Below are positions 17,361-23,934 of a stretch of DNA of 64,000 nucleotides, piece by piece. Below the pieces are notes generated by a model. The model worked only from the letters and a program-made list of their open reading frames with translations. It was not told the origin of the DNA and made no database searches. The stretch covers positions 29,931 through 93,930 of the forward strand of contig CAITMK010000008.1 in assembly GCA_903893485.1 (NCBI GenBank), read 5' to 3'. Origin of the DNA: Candidatus Magasanikiibacteriota bacterium. Lineage in GTDB: Bacteria; Patescibacteria; ABY1; Magasanikbacterales; 2-02-FULL-50-9b. Every line of letters starts with the position of its first letter. The stretch's first letter is position 1. The translations under genes were made by a program, and so were the position numbers.

Positions 17361-18444
17361 ATGCCATTTCAGATTCATCAATGAGCGCCGCAAGCGCGCG
17401 ATGTGGATCTTCTATTGCGCCATCAATCCATGCACGAATAAATTCTGCATTGATAACGGTATGGGGTGTCGCATCAATAATTTTTTCAAATTCTGCAGCC
17501 GCAATCCAAACACGTATTTCGAGCGCACTATGCGCCGCAACTAATAATGAATATTTTTCGCCCGCATTTTTTTGCGCATCATGCATCGCGCGCGTTACCA
17601 GCGCCAACTGAAAAGCCGCTTTTTCTAAATTTCGAAGCGCGACTTCCCCGCGCTGCGCACCAGTTGTATAACCTATTTCTGGCGCATTACGTTGAACAAA
17701 AGGATGCCGTCCCGAAATAATTGGTAACGGCCCATCGAAAAGCGCTGCATGATTTGGATGTAAAATTTTAGCACTAAATTCATTATTTTTTCTACTCAGG
17801 GCAATCAAATCATCAGAAAAATCTACATCTTTTTTTTCAAAATTTTCAGTATGTATATAAGGAAGCAATTTCCCTACCGTTTTTAAACCTGAACTTGTAC
17901 TTACAAAAACAGAACCGTCCAAATTTATTAAAATATCTTTTTCACCTGGTTGCAATGTTCGCACACCACTCGGTGTAGCGTATTGAAATGGCTGTTCTGC
18001 AGAAAATTTTTTAAGTCTTCCGACATATTGCGCACGCGCCTTCCAAAAAATGCCTGCACTACGCAAAAGTTTTACTACAAAGCCCGCGGGCGTAATAAAA
18101 ATATTTTTTTCTTGCGGCATTATTTTTTCTCGCCCTACCGCATCAAGCATGGTCCGATCAAAAATTTCTTCTTGTATAATCTCACCTGCTGAATTAATTT
18201 TTCCCGCATATTCAAAATTAAATCCGTTCCAATTGTGGATTGCTTGCGGTATCGCCTCTTTGTACGCAACACGGCAAGTAGGAATACCCGCATCATCATA
18301 ACAAATAACCGCATCGATGCGTCCATGCTGAGGCGAAAAAATAAATCGATGTTTTGCATCAGATTGTTCTAAAAGGCCAGGCTGTGGCCCATCCCATTTA
18401 GTTTGTGGAGGTTGTAAAGCAACTGTTGAAAGCATGTCATGCAT
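17350..18444 (-). CDS. hypothetical protein
   Basis: This 364-residue protein resembles no family I recognise. There is no signal peptide or membrane segment. It is moderately hydrophilic, with mixed strand- and helix-like stretches in the first 250 residues (for example DAVICYDDAGIPTCRVAYKEA and GEKDILINLDGSVFVSTSSG) and an Ala-rich helical C-terminal third. It overlaps the recombinase gene by 11 bases and is probably translated with it. Codon use matches the host core genes, so it is likely a resident gene. Confidence 0.7.
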   Translation of the reverse strand: MHDMLSTVALQPPQTKWDGPQPGLLEQSDAKHRFIFSPQHGRIDAVICYDDAGIPTCRVAYKEAIPQAIHNWNGFNFEYAGKINSAGEIIQEEIFDRTMLDAVGREKIMPQEKNIFITPAGFVVKLLRSAGIFWKARAQYVGRLKKFSAEQPFQYATPSGVRTLQPGEKDILINLDGSVFVSTSSGLKTVGKLLPYIHTENFEKKDVDFSDDLIALSRKNNEFSAKILHPNHAALFDGPLPIISGRHPFVQRNAPEIGYTTGAQRGEVALRNLEKAAFQLALVTRAMHDAQKNAGEKYSLLVAAHSALEIRVWIAAAEFEKIIDATPHTVINAEFIRAWIDGAIEDPHRALAALIDESEMAYAH

Positions 18445-18474
18445 TATAGCAAGAAATACTTTTTACGCCCATGA

Positions 18475-18612
18475 AATAAAAAACGATGGTGGACCTCACC
18501 GGACCAAGTTCGGACTCTGATTGAGAAGGCGGTACTGTTCGGACTAGATGAGAAGTGGAAGAAAAGAGCTAACTCTAGGCTAGGAATATTCAAAAAGCAG
18601 AGAAGAAAATGA
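18475..18612 (+). pseudogene. start-less open frame with protein-like sequence (possible gene remnant)
   Basis: Between two stops runs a 45-codon frame with no ATG, GTG or TTG near its start. Its translation (TSPDQVRTLIEKAVLFGLDEKWKKRAN and a basic tail) reads like a helical protein fragment rather than random sequence. It may be the decayed end of a gene. The rest of 18445-18628 holds nothing else I can name. Confidence 0.25.
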
Positions 18613-18628
18613 CCCTAATCCGGCAATA

Positions 18629-18701
18629 TGGACCCTACCGGAATTGAACCGGTCGCCTCTTCCATGCCATGGAAGCGCTCTACCAAATGAGCTAAGGGCC
18701 C
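18629..18701 (-). tRNA. tRNA-Ala (GGC)
   Basis: The cloverleaf is complete: acceptor stem GGGCCCT/AGGGTCC with one G-U pair, D-loop AGCTCATTTGGTAGAGC, anticodon stem CTTCC/GGAAG with loop ATGGCAT (anticodon GGC), and T-arm CCGGTTCAATTCCGG. The discriminator base is A. CCA is not encoded. Confidence 0.95.
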
Positions 18702-18746
18702 AAGAACGCAAAAATAATAACATTCACTTTTTAAAATGTAAAGAAA

Positions 18747-19016
18747 TTATTGTTTGGGAGCACCGCTTATGCGTATTGCTCGTCGATCAAGAGATAAGAT
18801 TTGATCTTCAGCATCTTGATATGGTTCTTTTTTTATTAAGAATTTATTCGCAATACGTTCAGCCTTTACCGATTGAGAGGCGTGCCCCGTATTACTTATC
18901 TGTTTTTTATACTTTTTATTTGAAAATTGAAATGGAGCAAGCAAATGAATCGCAAGCCTGCTTAGAAAGCTGTTTTCAACTTTATTCAGCTGTTTTAATG
19001 TGCATTTTTCTTTCAT
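18747..19016 (-). CDS. small hypothetical protein
   Basis: This is an 89-residue basic open frame (SRLAIHLLAPFQFSNKKYKKQ, VKAERIANKFLIKKEPYQDAEDQI) of unknown family. Support for it being real: TATACT lies 7 bases before the ATG, in the same arrangement as known leaderless genes here, and a cluster of three DnaA-type boxes lies just upstream. Against it: composition is only weakly protein-like and no domain is recognised. Confidence 0.4.
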   Translation of the reverse strand: MKEKCTLKQLNKVENSFLSRLAIHLLAPFQFSNKKYKKQISNTGHASQSVKAERIANKFLIKKEPYQDAEDQILSLDRRAIRISGAPKQ

Positions 19017-19034
19017 GAAGTTCAGTATAGCATT

Positions 19035-19065
19035 TGTGCATAACTGTTGATAACTTTGGGGATAA
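19035..19065. promoter_or_regulatory. three tandem DnaA-type boxes
   Basis: TGTGCATAA (19035-19043), TGTTGATAA (19045-19053) and TGGGGATAA (19057-19065) all point the same way. The first fits TTATNCACA exactly, and the other two differ from TTATCCACA by one base. They lie 80 bp from the parS sites. Confidence 0.6.
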
Positions 19066-19147
19066 AGCTGTGATTTCTGTGTGTAAATACTGTTGAAAGT
19101 GTGATATAGTTCTATTTGATAACAATAATATATACATTTTTACTTTA

Positions 19148-19163
19148 TGTTTCACGTGAAACA
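19148..19163. other. parS site 1 (perfect)
   Basis: TGTTTCACGTGAAACA is identical to the canonical ParB-binding parS 16-mer. It marks an origin-proximal chromosome-segregation locus. No parA or parB gene is in the window. Confidence 0.93.
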
Positions 19164-19186
19164 TAAGAAAAAATGGTCGAAAATCT

Positions 19187-19534
19187 ATGGTTTCACGTGA
19201 AACATCCCATAACCTATCTGACGATTTTATAGCTGGAATAATTTCGGTTTCAGGTAGTTTTCTTCATACAAAAACTGCACGCGTAGAACAATTTGGTTTT
19301 CAAATAAAAACACCAAAAGAAAACTTTGCGCTTCTTGAAATGATACGACTCAGACTTGGCTTAAAAGGATCCGTAAAAATCTATTCGGCAGATGGATCAG
19401 AATATGCATTACTTATTACAAGATCAAAAAAAGAGCTTTTGAACAAAATAATTCCATTTGTTGAACATAAACTACTTGGAATTAAGCTAAATCAATATTT
19501 AAATTGGAAAGATAAACTCCAATCTATTTTATAG
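19187..19534 (+). CDS. LAGLIDADG-like protein with degenerate motif
   Basis: This 115-residue protein begins DDFIAGIISVSGSFLHTK, which aligns with the LAGLIDADG helix of homing endonucleases (xxAGLIDADGSF). The acidic residue that binds catalytic metal is replaced (ISVSGSF), so nuclease activity is doubtful. The following FGFQIKTPKENFALLEMIRLRLGL, VKIYSADGSEYALLITRSKKEL and KLLGIKLNQYLNW segments fit one half-domain of the fold. The second parS site covers codons 1-6 (MVSRET). It could be a DNA-binding adaptor, or a protein domesticated around parS. Confidence 0.7.
   Translation: MVSRETSHNLSDDFIAGIISVSGSFLHTKTARVEQFGFQIKTPKENFALLEMIRLRLGLKGSVKIYSADGSEYALLITRSKKELLNKIIPFVEHKLLGIKLNQYLNWKDKLQSIL
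19189..19204. other. parS site 2 (one mismatch), inside a coding start
   Basis: GGTTTCACGTGAAACA differs from the canonical parS only in the first base. It lies 41 bp from site 1 and overlaps the first codons of the LAGLIDADG-like gene. Confidence 0.85.
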
Positions 19535-19570
19535 TTCTGTATAGAACTATAAAATATTCAGGTACAAAAT

Positions 19571-19639
19571 TACTTCTTTAGCAGATAACGAAAGTTGGAC
19601 GATGATGTCGTCCAACTTTGGCAAACTATTAAAGAAGTA
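19571..19639 (-). terminator. nested double hairpin downstream of tRNA-Arg
   Basis: The outer arms TACTTCTTTA (19571-19580) and TAAAGAAGTA (19630-19639) enclose a perfect 12-bp inner hairpin (19591-19602 with 19608-19619, loop TGATG). On the minus strand it follows tRNA-Arg directly and ends in a T-rich stretch, so it is a plausible terminator, though far more elaborate than needed. Another small palindrome (19531-19550) covers the stop of the LAGLIDADG-like gene. Confidence 0.6.
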
Positions 19640-19643
19640 TTTT

Positions 19644-19719
19644 TGGTGCCCCCGAGAGGATTTGAACCTCTATTAACCCCTTAGGACGGGGCAGTTCTAT
19701 CCAGTTGAACTACAGGGAC
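19644..19719 (-). tRNA. tRNA-Arg (CCT)
   Basis: The cloverleaf is complete: acceptor GTCCCTG/CGGGGGC, anticodon stem GCCCC/GGGGT with loop GTCCTAA (anticodon CCT, reads AGG), and T-arm AGAGGTTCAAATCCTCT. CCA is encoded. Its 5' end adjoins a perfect DnaA box. Confidence 0.95.
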
Positions 19720-19720
19720 G

Positions 19721-19752
19721 TGTGGATAACTCTGTGGATTGGGTGTTGATAA
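19721..19752. promoter_or_regulatory. DnaA boxes upstream of rmuC
   Basis: TGTGGATAA (19721-19729, perfect) and TGTTGATAA (19744-19752, one mismatch) lie in the same orientation 35-59 bp before the rmuC -10. Confidence 0.5.
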
Positions 19753-19802
19753 CCGAACAAAAACCAAACGAAAAACTTTTTTGTGCTATACTTGTATATA
19801 CT

Positions 19803-20867
19803 ATGTTGGAAACCGCACTTCTCATCGTTTTTGCCTTACTCATCACTGTTTTGCTTGCACTACTATATCGTTTATACCAGAAAAATCAAGAGGCTGGATC
19901 AGCGCAGACAAATAATCTAGAGCACCGTTTTGAACAGACCATGAGTACCGTATTACAACAACTTAATGCGACAACTCGCCAAGTAAATGACCGCTTAAAG
20001 GAAAATTCAGAGGTCTTACATCGTTCACAGCAAACAATCGGCGAACGCTTAGACAACAGCCAACGTGCATATGCGGCTGTTACCAACAAATTATCAGAAC
20101 TTCAGGAAGCAAACAAACGAATTTACGACGTGGGTAAAGATATTTCATCCCTTCAGGAAATTTTGCGTTCGCCAAAGCTTCGTGGAACAATTGGTGAATT
20201 ATTTTTAGGCAACTTACTCGCTCAAATCCTGCCACCAGATCATTACACTGAACAACATCGGTTTCAGAGCGGCGAAGTTGTGGATGCCGTCGTTAAACTG
20301 CGCGACAACATGTTAGTTCCAGTAGATTCAAAATTTCCACTCGAAAATTTTCAAAAAATGTTATCGGCGCCAGAGGATGACAAAGAATCCTTCCGCAAAA
20401 TGTTTGTAAACGACGTAAAAAAACACATCGATAAAATTGCAAAACAATATATTTTGCCGGACGAGGGCACGCTGAATATTGCGCTCATGTATATTCCTGC
20501 GGAAAATGTGTACTACGAAACGATCGTGAAGGGAATTGAGGAAAATGATTTGGTGCATTATGCGCATGCAAAAAACGTAATTCCAGTTTCCCCAAACAGC
20601 CTTTATGTATACCTGCAAACTATTTTGCTTGGCTTGCGCGGTATGCAAATCGAACAATCAGCACGCGAGATGATGCAAAATCTGTCACGTTTGAAAGGCG
20701 ATCTTGAACGATTCAACGGTGACTATATGCTTGTTGGAAAACATCTGACCAATGCTGGTCGCGCATTCGATGACTCACGAAAACGCTTGGAAAAATTTGA
20801 TACGAAATTTGAAAAAGTTGCACAAGTGGAATTAGCAGAGACGCCGATCGTACTAATCGAGGAATAA
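19803..20867 (+). CDS. rmuC: RmuC-family DNA recombination protein
   Basis: This 354-residue protein has an N-terminal membrane helix (LETALLIVFALLITVLLALLYRLY), a coiled-coil of about 90 residues (FEQTMSTVLQQLNATTRQVNDRLKE...) and the RmuC domain, with LRSPKLRGTIGELFLGNLL, VVDAVVKLRDNMLVPVDSKFPLENF and YIPAENVYYETI. RmuC proteins are predicted membrane-tethered nucleases limiting recombination between inverted repeats. ATG 19803 was chosen over 19722 because the latter would include the promoter (TATACT 19787-19792) and DnaA boxes. Confidence 0.9.
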   Translation: MLETALLIVFALLITVLLALLYRLYQKNQEAGSAQTNNLEHRFEQTMSTVLQQLNATTRQVNDRLKENSEVLHRSQQTIGERLDNSQRAYAAVTNKLSELQEANKRIYDVGKDISSLQEILRSPKLRGTIGELFLGNLLAQILPPDHYTEQHRFQSGEVVDAVVKLRDNMLVPVDSKFPLENFQKMLSAPEDDKESFRKMFVNDVKKHIDKIAKQYILPDEGTLNIALMYIPAENVYYETIVKGIEENDLVHYAHAKNVIPVSPNSLYVYLQTILLGLRGMQIEQSAREMMQNLSRLKGDLERFNGDYMLVGKHLTNAGRAFDDSRKRLEKFDTKFEKVAQVELAETPIVLIEE

Positions 20868-21030
20868 AAAAGTTCTGATACTGACCACTCATGTGTTGAC
20901 CTCAGTGCGCACATCGCACACTCCGATGCAATATCCCAGAAAGACCGGGGTGCAAACATGGTTTGGAGTGATTGAGTTAGCGGTTCCCTTAGGTTAAAAG
21001 GCCCGGACAGCTTGTGATCAGTATCAGAAC
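20866..21030 (-). ncRNA. orphan structured RNA of about 165 nt, 6S-like in outline
   Basis: On the minus strand a promoter TTGACA-N17-TATTAT (21036-21064) precedes an RNA whose ends pair in a 17-bp helix (21014-21030 with 20872-20888, one G-U), followed directly by six T. Inside, CACTCC pairs with GGAGTG around smaller hairpins, and a CCTT/AAGG hairpin lies in the 5' half. One long rod with an internal bulge and no coding frame recalls 6S RNA, but no conserved 6S sequence block was recognised. The SRP RNA core is absent. The identity is open. Confidence 0.6.
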
Positions 21031-21035
21031 AAATA

Positions 21036-21064
21036 ATAATATCATAAAAAAGAGGCCTTGTCAA
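21036..21064 (-). promoter_or_regulatory. promoter of the 165-nt RNA
   Basis: TTGACA (21059-21064), a 17-bp spacer and TATTAT (21036-21041) lie on the minus strand, ending 5 bases before the paired 5' end of the RNA. Confidence 0.75.
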
Positions 21065-21074
21065 TATGCGCAAA

Positions 21075-21103
21075 CAAAAAATCCCGGACGCTAGCCCGGG
21101 ATT
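21075..21103 (-). terminator. rpsT terminator
   Basis: The hairpin ATCCCGG/CCGGGAT (21081-21102) is followed on the minus strand by a run of six T. It lies just after the rpsT stop. Confidence 0.9.
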
Positions 21104-21115
21104 TTTCTTTTCGCT

Positions 21116-21376
21116 TTAAAGTGATTTCAACTTTTTAGCTAAGCGTGATTTTAAGCGCGCTGCTTTGTTGGCGTGGATTACGCCGCGCTTTGCGGCCTTG
21201 TCCAATGCCTGCTGCAAACTACGAGCTGCTGATGATGCTTCAATTTTGTTTTTAGCATCTACTGCAACGCGAGCTGCTTTTTTCAATTTACGAACACCGT
21301 CACGAATTGCTTCGTTGCGGATGAACGCTTTTTTTGACTTACGTAACGCTTTTTTTGCTTGTTCAAGATTTGGCAT
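21116..21376 (-). CDS. rpsT: 30S ribosomal protein S20
   Basis: This 86-residue Lys/Ala-rich helical protein has the typical S20 start MPNLEQAKKALRKSKKAFIRN and the core RSLQQALDKAAKRGVIHANKAARLKSRL. It binds 16S rRNA early in 30S assembly. It is a single gene with its own terminator, between holA and the structured RNA. Confidence 0.96.
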   Translation of the reverse strand: MPNLEQAKKALRKSKKAFIRNEAIRDGVRKLKKAARVAVDAKNKIEASSAARSLQQALDKAAKRGVIHANKAARLKSRLAKKLKSL

Positions 21377-21425
21377 AATTATTCAATGGAGAGCATGGAA
21401 TATGTTTTTGCGTGAGGGAAGCATA

Positions 21426-22388
21426 TCACGCAGCCACAAACTTGTCAATTAGCATGCGAGGGTCCGCGGAACCGTGTTTGATGGCGTAATCAATGTCGAT
21501 CAGCCGATCGTACCACAAAACCAAATCGGCGCGAGCGGCCCGGCGGGCAGCACCAATAATTTTTTTGCCCACAAACGGATGCACGCCCATTTTTGCGGCG
21601 GCGGTTTCTTCGTGCAGGGCGGGGTTATCGGCGATTAAATCATGGGCCTCGAACATGAGCCGCGCCTGACGATGCAACATTGCAAACACATATACAGGAT
21701 CATTATCCACGTACCAAACCTGGGCTAACAATTCCATGGCATGCTTTTTTTTGCCCTGAGCCAACTCATCCATGGCGGCAAAAATTGTGTTTTCAATATC
21801 AGGCGTTAAAAAAATATCTAAATCTTTGTCATTGATTGGCCGCGCGGCACCAACATATGCGGTTAGCATTTCAATCAAATTTGAAAGCTCAAAATTGTTT
21901 GCAACGCGGCGAGATAGGGAATCGGCCGCTGAGTTAGTAATTGTCGCACCGCGCGCCGCAACCTCGCGCACAATAAAATCAACGCGGTTTTTCCCTTCGA
22001 ATGCTGCAAATTCCTGAGCAAACTTGCCTTGAGTCAGACGCGCATGCAGCGCTTCGTTAGAATTCTTAGATTTTTTAACTGGTTCTTCCTCCCACAAAAC
22101 AATAATTGTGTCTTCCGGCGGTTCATTGTCCAAAAATCGTACGGCAAACCAGGTCAATAATTCTGCATCGCCCAATTCGAGCATGCGCTCGACCACCACC
22201 ATGCGCTTAGGAGCCAGAAATGGCGCTGTGAGAAGTTCTGAGCGAATATCCGTCGACTCATTCGCACCCACCACAACTCGCTTCACGTTGAGGCGCTGAG
22301 GGTCTCGCTCGCGATAAAATTTCTCGATGAGTTTATCGAGATGCTCGCGCGAGCGTTTGGTATCGGTACCGTATAAATACAAAATCAT
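21426..22388 (-). CDS. holA: DNA polymerase III, delta subunit
   Basis: This 320-residue protein opens the beta clamp in the clamp-loader complex. The start MILYLYGTDTKRSREHLDKL, the degenerate AAA+ core (VVVGANESTDIRSELLTAPFLAPKRMVVVERM) and the C-terminal collar (AMLHRQARLMFEAHDL, MGVHPFVGKKIIGAAR) fit HolA. As usual for delta, no Walker A loop is present. TAAGAT lies 6 bases before the ATG, so transcription should start at the start codon. Confidence 0.88.
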   Translation of the reverse strand: MILYLYGTDTKRSREHLDKLIEKFYRERDPQRLNVKRVVVGANESTDIRSELLTAPFLAPKRMVVVERMLELGDAELLTWFAVRFLDNEPPEDTIIVLWEEEPVKKSKNSNEALHARLTQGKFAQEFAAFEGKNRVDFIVREVAARGATITNSAADSLSRRVANNFELSNLIEMLTAYVGAARPINDKDLDIFLTPDIENTIFAAMDELAQGKKKHAMELLAQVWYVDNDPVYVFAMLHRQARLMFEAHDLIADNPALHEETAAAKMGVHPFVGKKIIGAARRAARADLVLWYDRLIDIDYAIKHGSADPRMLIDKFVAA

Positions 22389-22416
22389 GGTGGCATCTTA
22401 CAACATGGGGCGGGGA

Positions 22417-22445
22417 TTGACAAAAAGCCGAATTTCTAATAGTCT
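22417..22445 (+). promoter_or_regulatory. promoter of cassette A
   Basis: TTGACA (22417-22422), a 17-bp spacer and TAGTCT (22440-22445). The same hexamer pair and spacing recurs in front of cassette B. Confidence 0.75.
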
Positions 22446-22477
22446 TGCCTCCAGGCATCACACAAGGAGATATTGCC

Positions 22478-23059
22478 ATGACAGCAGAACACAATTTCGC
22501 AGGCGCATCGAGCGCATACTCACTTGTGGGACGTATCGTCGATATGCTTCACACATGCGCGCAAGGTAGAAAGGCTGCCACGCTCATCGAGAGAAACCTC
22601 GATCTAATCCACCGTCTACTGCGGACAATCCGCGCGGTTGCCGAACTCGAAGCCGTCGGACCGAACTACGGTAACGATCCGATGGAGGTATCGTACACGA
22701 GCGCCACCGGCGAGTCTGTGAAAGAACGTGTTTGGCTCGGCGCCATCCGGCTCAGTGACGTTTACAGCGATGCTGGGCGTGGCCGTTCACTCGACGAATT
22801 TAATCCAGAACAAACGCGCACGATGCTGCAATTGCTCGATGTCCGATTCGCAAACGAGCACCACTGGAAAGCGCTCGCGAACGAAACGAGCGAGCCGTGG
22901 CGTTGGCAACAATACCTGATCTTCGACGACGCACGCATCCTCGTGCCGATGAAGCAGGAAGTCCCCGCGCTGCAAGCACACCCATGTACCAACAACACCG
23001 TGCCGAACATCGACTTTTACCCCTGCATCATCATCGTGCTGAAGTTGGAGCCGATGTAG
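22478..23059 (+). CDS. cassette A: hypothetical GC-rich gene
   Basis: This 193-residue protein belongs to no family I recognise. It has no signal peptide or membrane helix; the first 60 residues are helical (GRIVDMLHTCAQGRKAATLIERNLDLIHRLL) and the C-terminus ends in a hydrophobic strand (FYPCIIIVLKLEPM). AAGGAG 8 bases before ATG 22478 fixes the start. Codons are GC-ending (CTG, GCG, ACG, GAG), unlike the AT-leaning neighbours holA and polA. It has its own promoter, leader and terminator. It is the first of eight such single-gene units in the window. Confidence 0.75.
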   Translation: MTAEHNFAGASSAYSLVGRIVDMLHTCAQGRKAATLIERNLDLIHRLLRTIRAVAELEAVGPNYGNDPMEVSYTSATGESVKERVWLGAIRLSDVYSDAGRGRSLDEFNPEQTRTMLQLLDVRFANEHHWKALANETSEPWRWQQYLIFDDARILVPMKQEVPALQAHPCTNNTVPNIDFYPCIIIVLKLEPM

Positions 23060-23079
23060 CTAGCAGCGAAACATGCGGT

Positions 23080-23127
23080 CCGTCCGGATCTGAGTCCATC
23101 ACTTGGGGCTCTCCGGACGGCGTTTTT
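23080..23127 (+). terminator. terminator of cassette A
   Basis: CCGTCCGGA (23080-23088) pairs with TCCGGACGG (23112-23120) around an inner GAGTCC/GGGGCTC stem, followed by CGTTTTT. It is almost the same as the terminator of cassette B. Confidence 0.92.
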
Positions 23128-23147
23128 ATTTTGACAAGCTATGAGGA

Positions 23148-23176
23148 TTGACAGAAACTGTATTTTGCAGTAGTCT
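23148..23176 (+). promoter_or_regulatory. promoter of cassette B
   Basis: TTGACA (23148-23153), a 17-bp spacer and TAGTCT (23171-23176), identical hexamers to the cassette A promoter. Confidence 0.75.
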
Positions 23177-23232
23177 TTTCCCATGCCTGTAGCAAATTGC
23201 TGCACACATCCCAACATCGCGTGAGGCTATCA

Positions 23233-23874
23233 ATGAGCAATCCTGTTTGGCTTTTTCTTCACCACATTCGCCCTTATCTGTTCGAGGTCGAGACGCTTGA
23301 TCCGAAAAACCTGAAATCAGTCGCGGCGGCGCTGAACCTTGTCGATCGGTTCAATCAGATCAGTGAGCACGCGCTGCACGAGCATTTCAGCACCGTCGAT
23401 CCGAGCGCCAACGATTCGCAGGAATTGCGGATGTTCCACAACTTGTTGAAGTCGCTGCTCGAAGTGATGCCGCGGCACCCTGAACTGACCGCGACCTACA
23501 ACAAAGTGTTTGGCGTTTACGTGATGCTGTTCGAACACCAGCACGACGAATACGGCAAGCGCGGCGCTGAGCGGATCGTCGAGATGCTGAAACCTGAGAA
23601 CTTTCAACACAACATCGAGGCTTGGCCGATTTACCACAAAGCGATCATCCTCGCCGTGTGGGCATTCGTGAGGCGTGCAAAGACAACCCTGAGTCCGCAC
23701 AACGATGATACCATTCCGCTGAAAATCACGGCGGTGGAACTTGTGCTGAGAACGATCGATCCCGACATGTCAGCTGCCGCAAAGATGAGGCGTATGAGCG
23801 AATATGGCCTGGATCATACGTACCGGCTCTACCAGTTTCACCACCATGAATCGGCGAGCACGACGCCGCAGTAG
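23233..23874 (+). CDS. cassette B: hypothetical GC-rich gene
   Basis: This 213-residue, mostly helical protein of unknown family is rich in His, Leu and Glu (NPVWLFLHHIRPYLFEVETL, VDRFNQISEHALHEHFS, LLKSLLEVMPRHPEL). It has no signal or membrane segment. The ATG at 23233 follows GAGGC with 6 bases between; the in-frame upstream ATG at 23197 lacks such a site. Promoter and terminator are close copies of those of cassette A, but the proteins are not similar. Codon use is GC-rich, unlike the flanking polA. Confidence 0.75.
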   Translation: MSNPVWLFLHHIRPYLFEVETLDPKNLKSVAAALNLVDRFNQISEHALHEHFSTVDPSANDSQELRMFHNLLKSLLEVMPRHPELTATYNKVFGVYVMLFEHQHDEYGKRGAERIVEMLKPENFQHNIEAWPIYHKAIILAVWAFVRRAKTTLSPHNDDTIPLKITAVELVLRTIDPDMSAAAKMRRMSEYGLDHTYRLYQFHHHESASTTPQ

Positions 23875-23884
23875 TCGAACTAGT

Positions 23885-23934
23885 CCGTCCGGATTTGAGC
23901 CCAGCATTTGGGGCTCTCCGGACGGCGTTTTATT
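23885..23934 (+). terminator. terminator of cassette B
   Basis: CCGTCCGGA (23885-23893) pairs with TCCGGACGG (23917-23925) around GAGCCC/GGGGCTC, followed by CGTTTTATTTT. It runs up to the polA stop codon, which is convergent. Confidence 0.92.

Noticed and set aside
18644..19018. 124-codon plus-strand frame over tRNA-Ala
   Set aside because: It begins inside the tRNA gene, and the translation resembles no protein.
18982..19164. Short minus-strand frame starting MFHVKH at parS site 1
   Set aside because: MFHVKH is simply the translation of a parS site; the rest is not protein-like and covers the DnaA boxes.
20866..21030. SRP (4.5S) RNA as the identity of the 165-nt RNA
   Set aside because: The conserved GGTCAGG...GGAA...AGCAGCC tip is absent.
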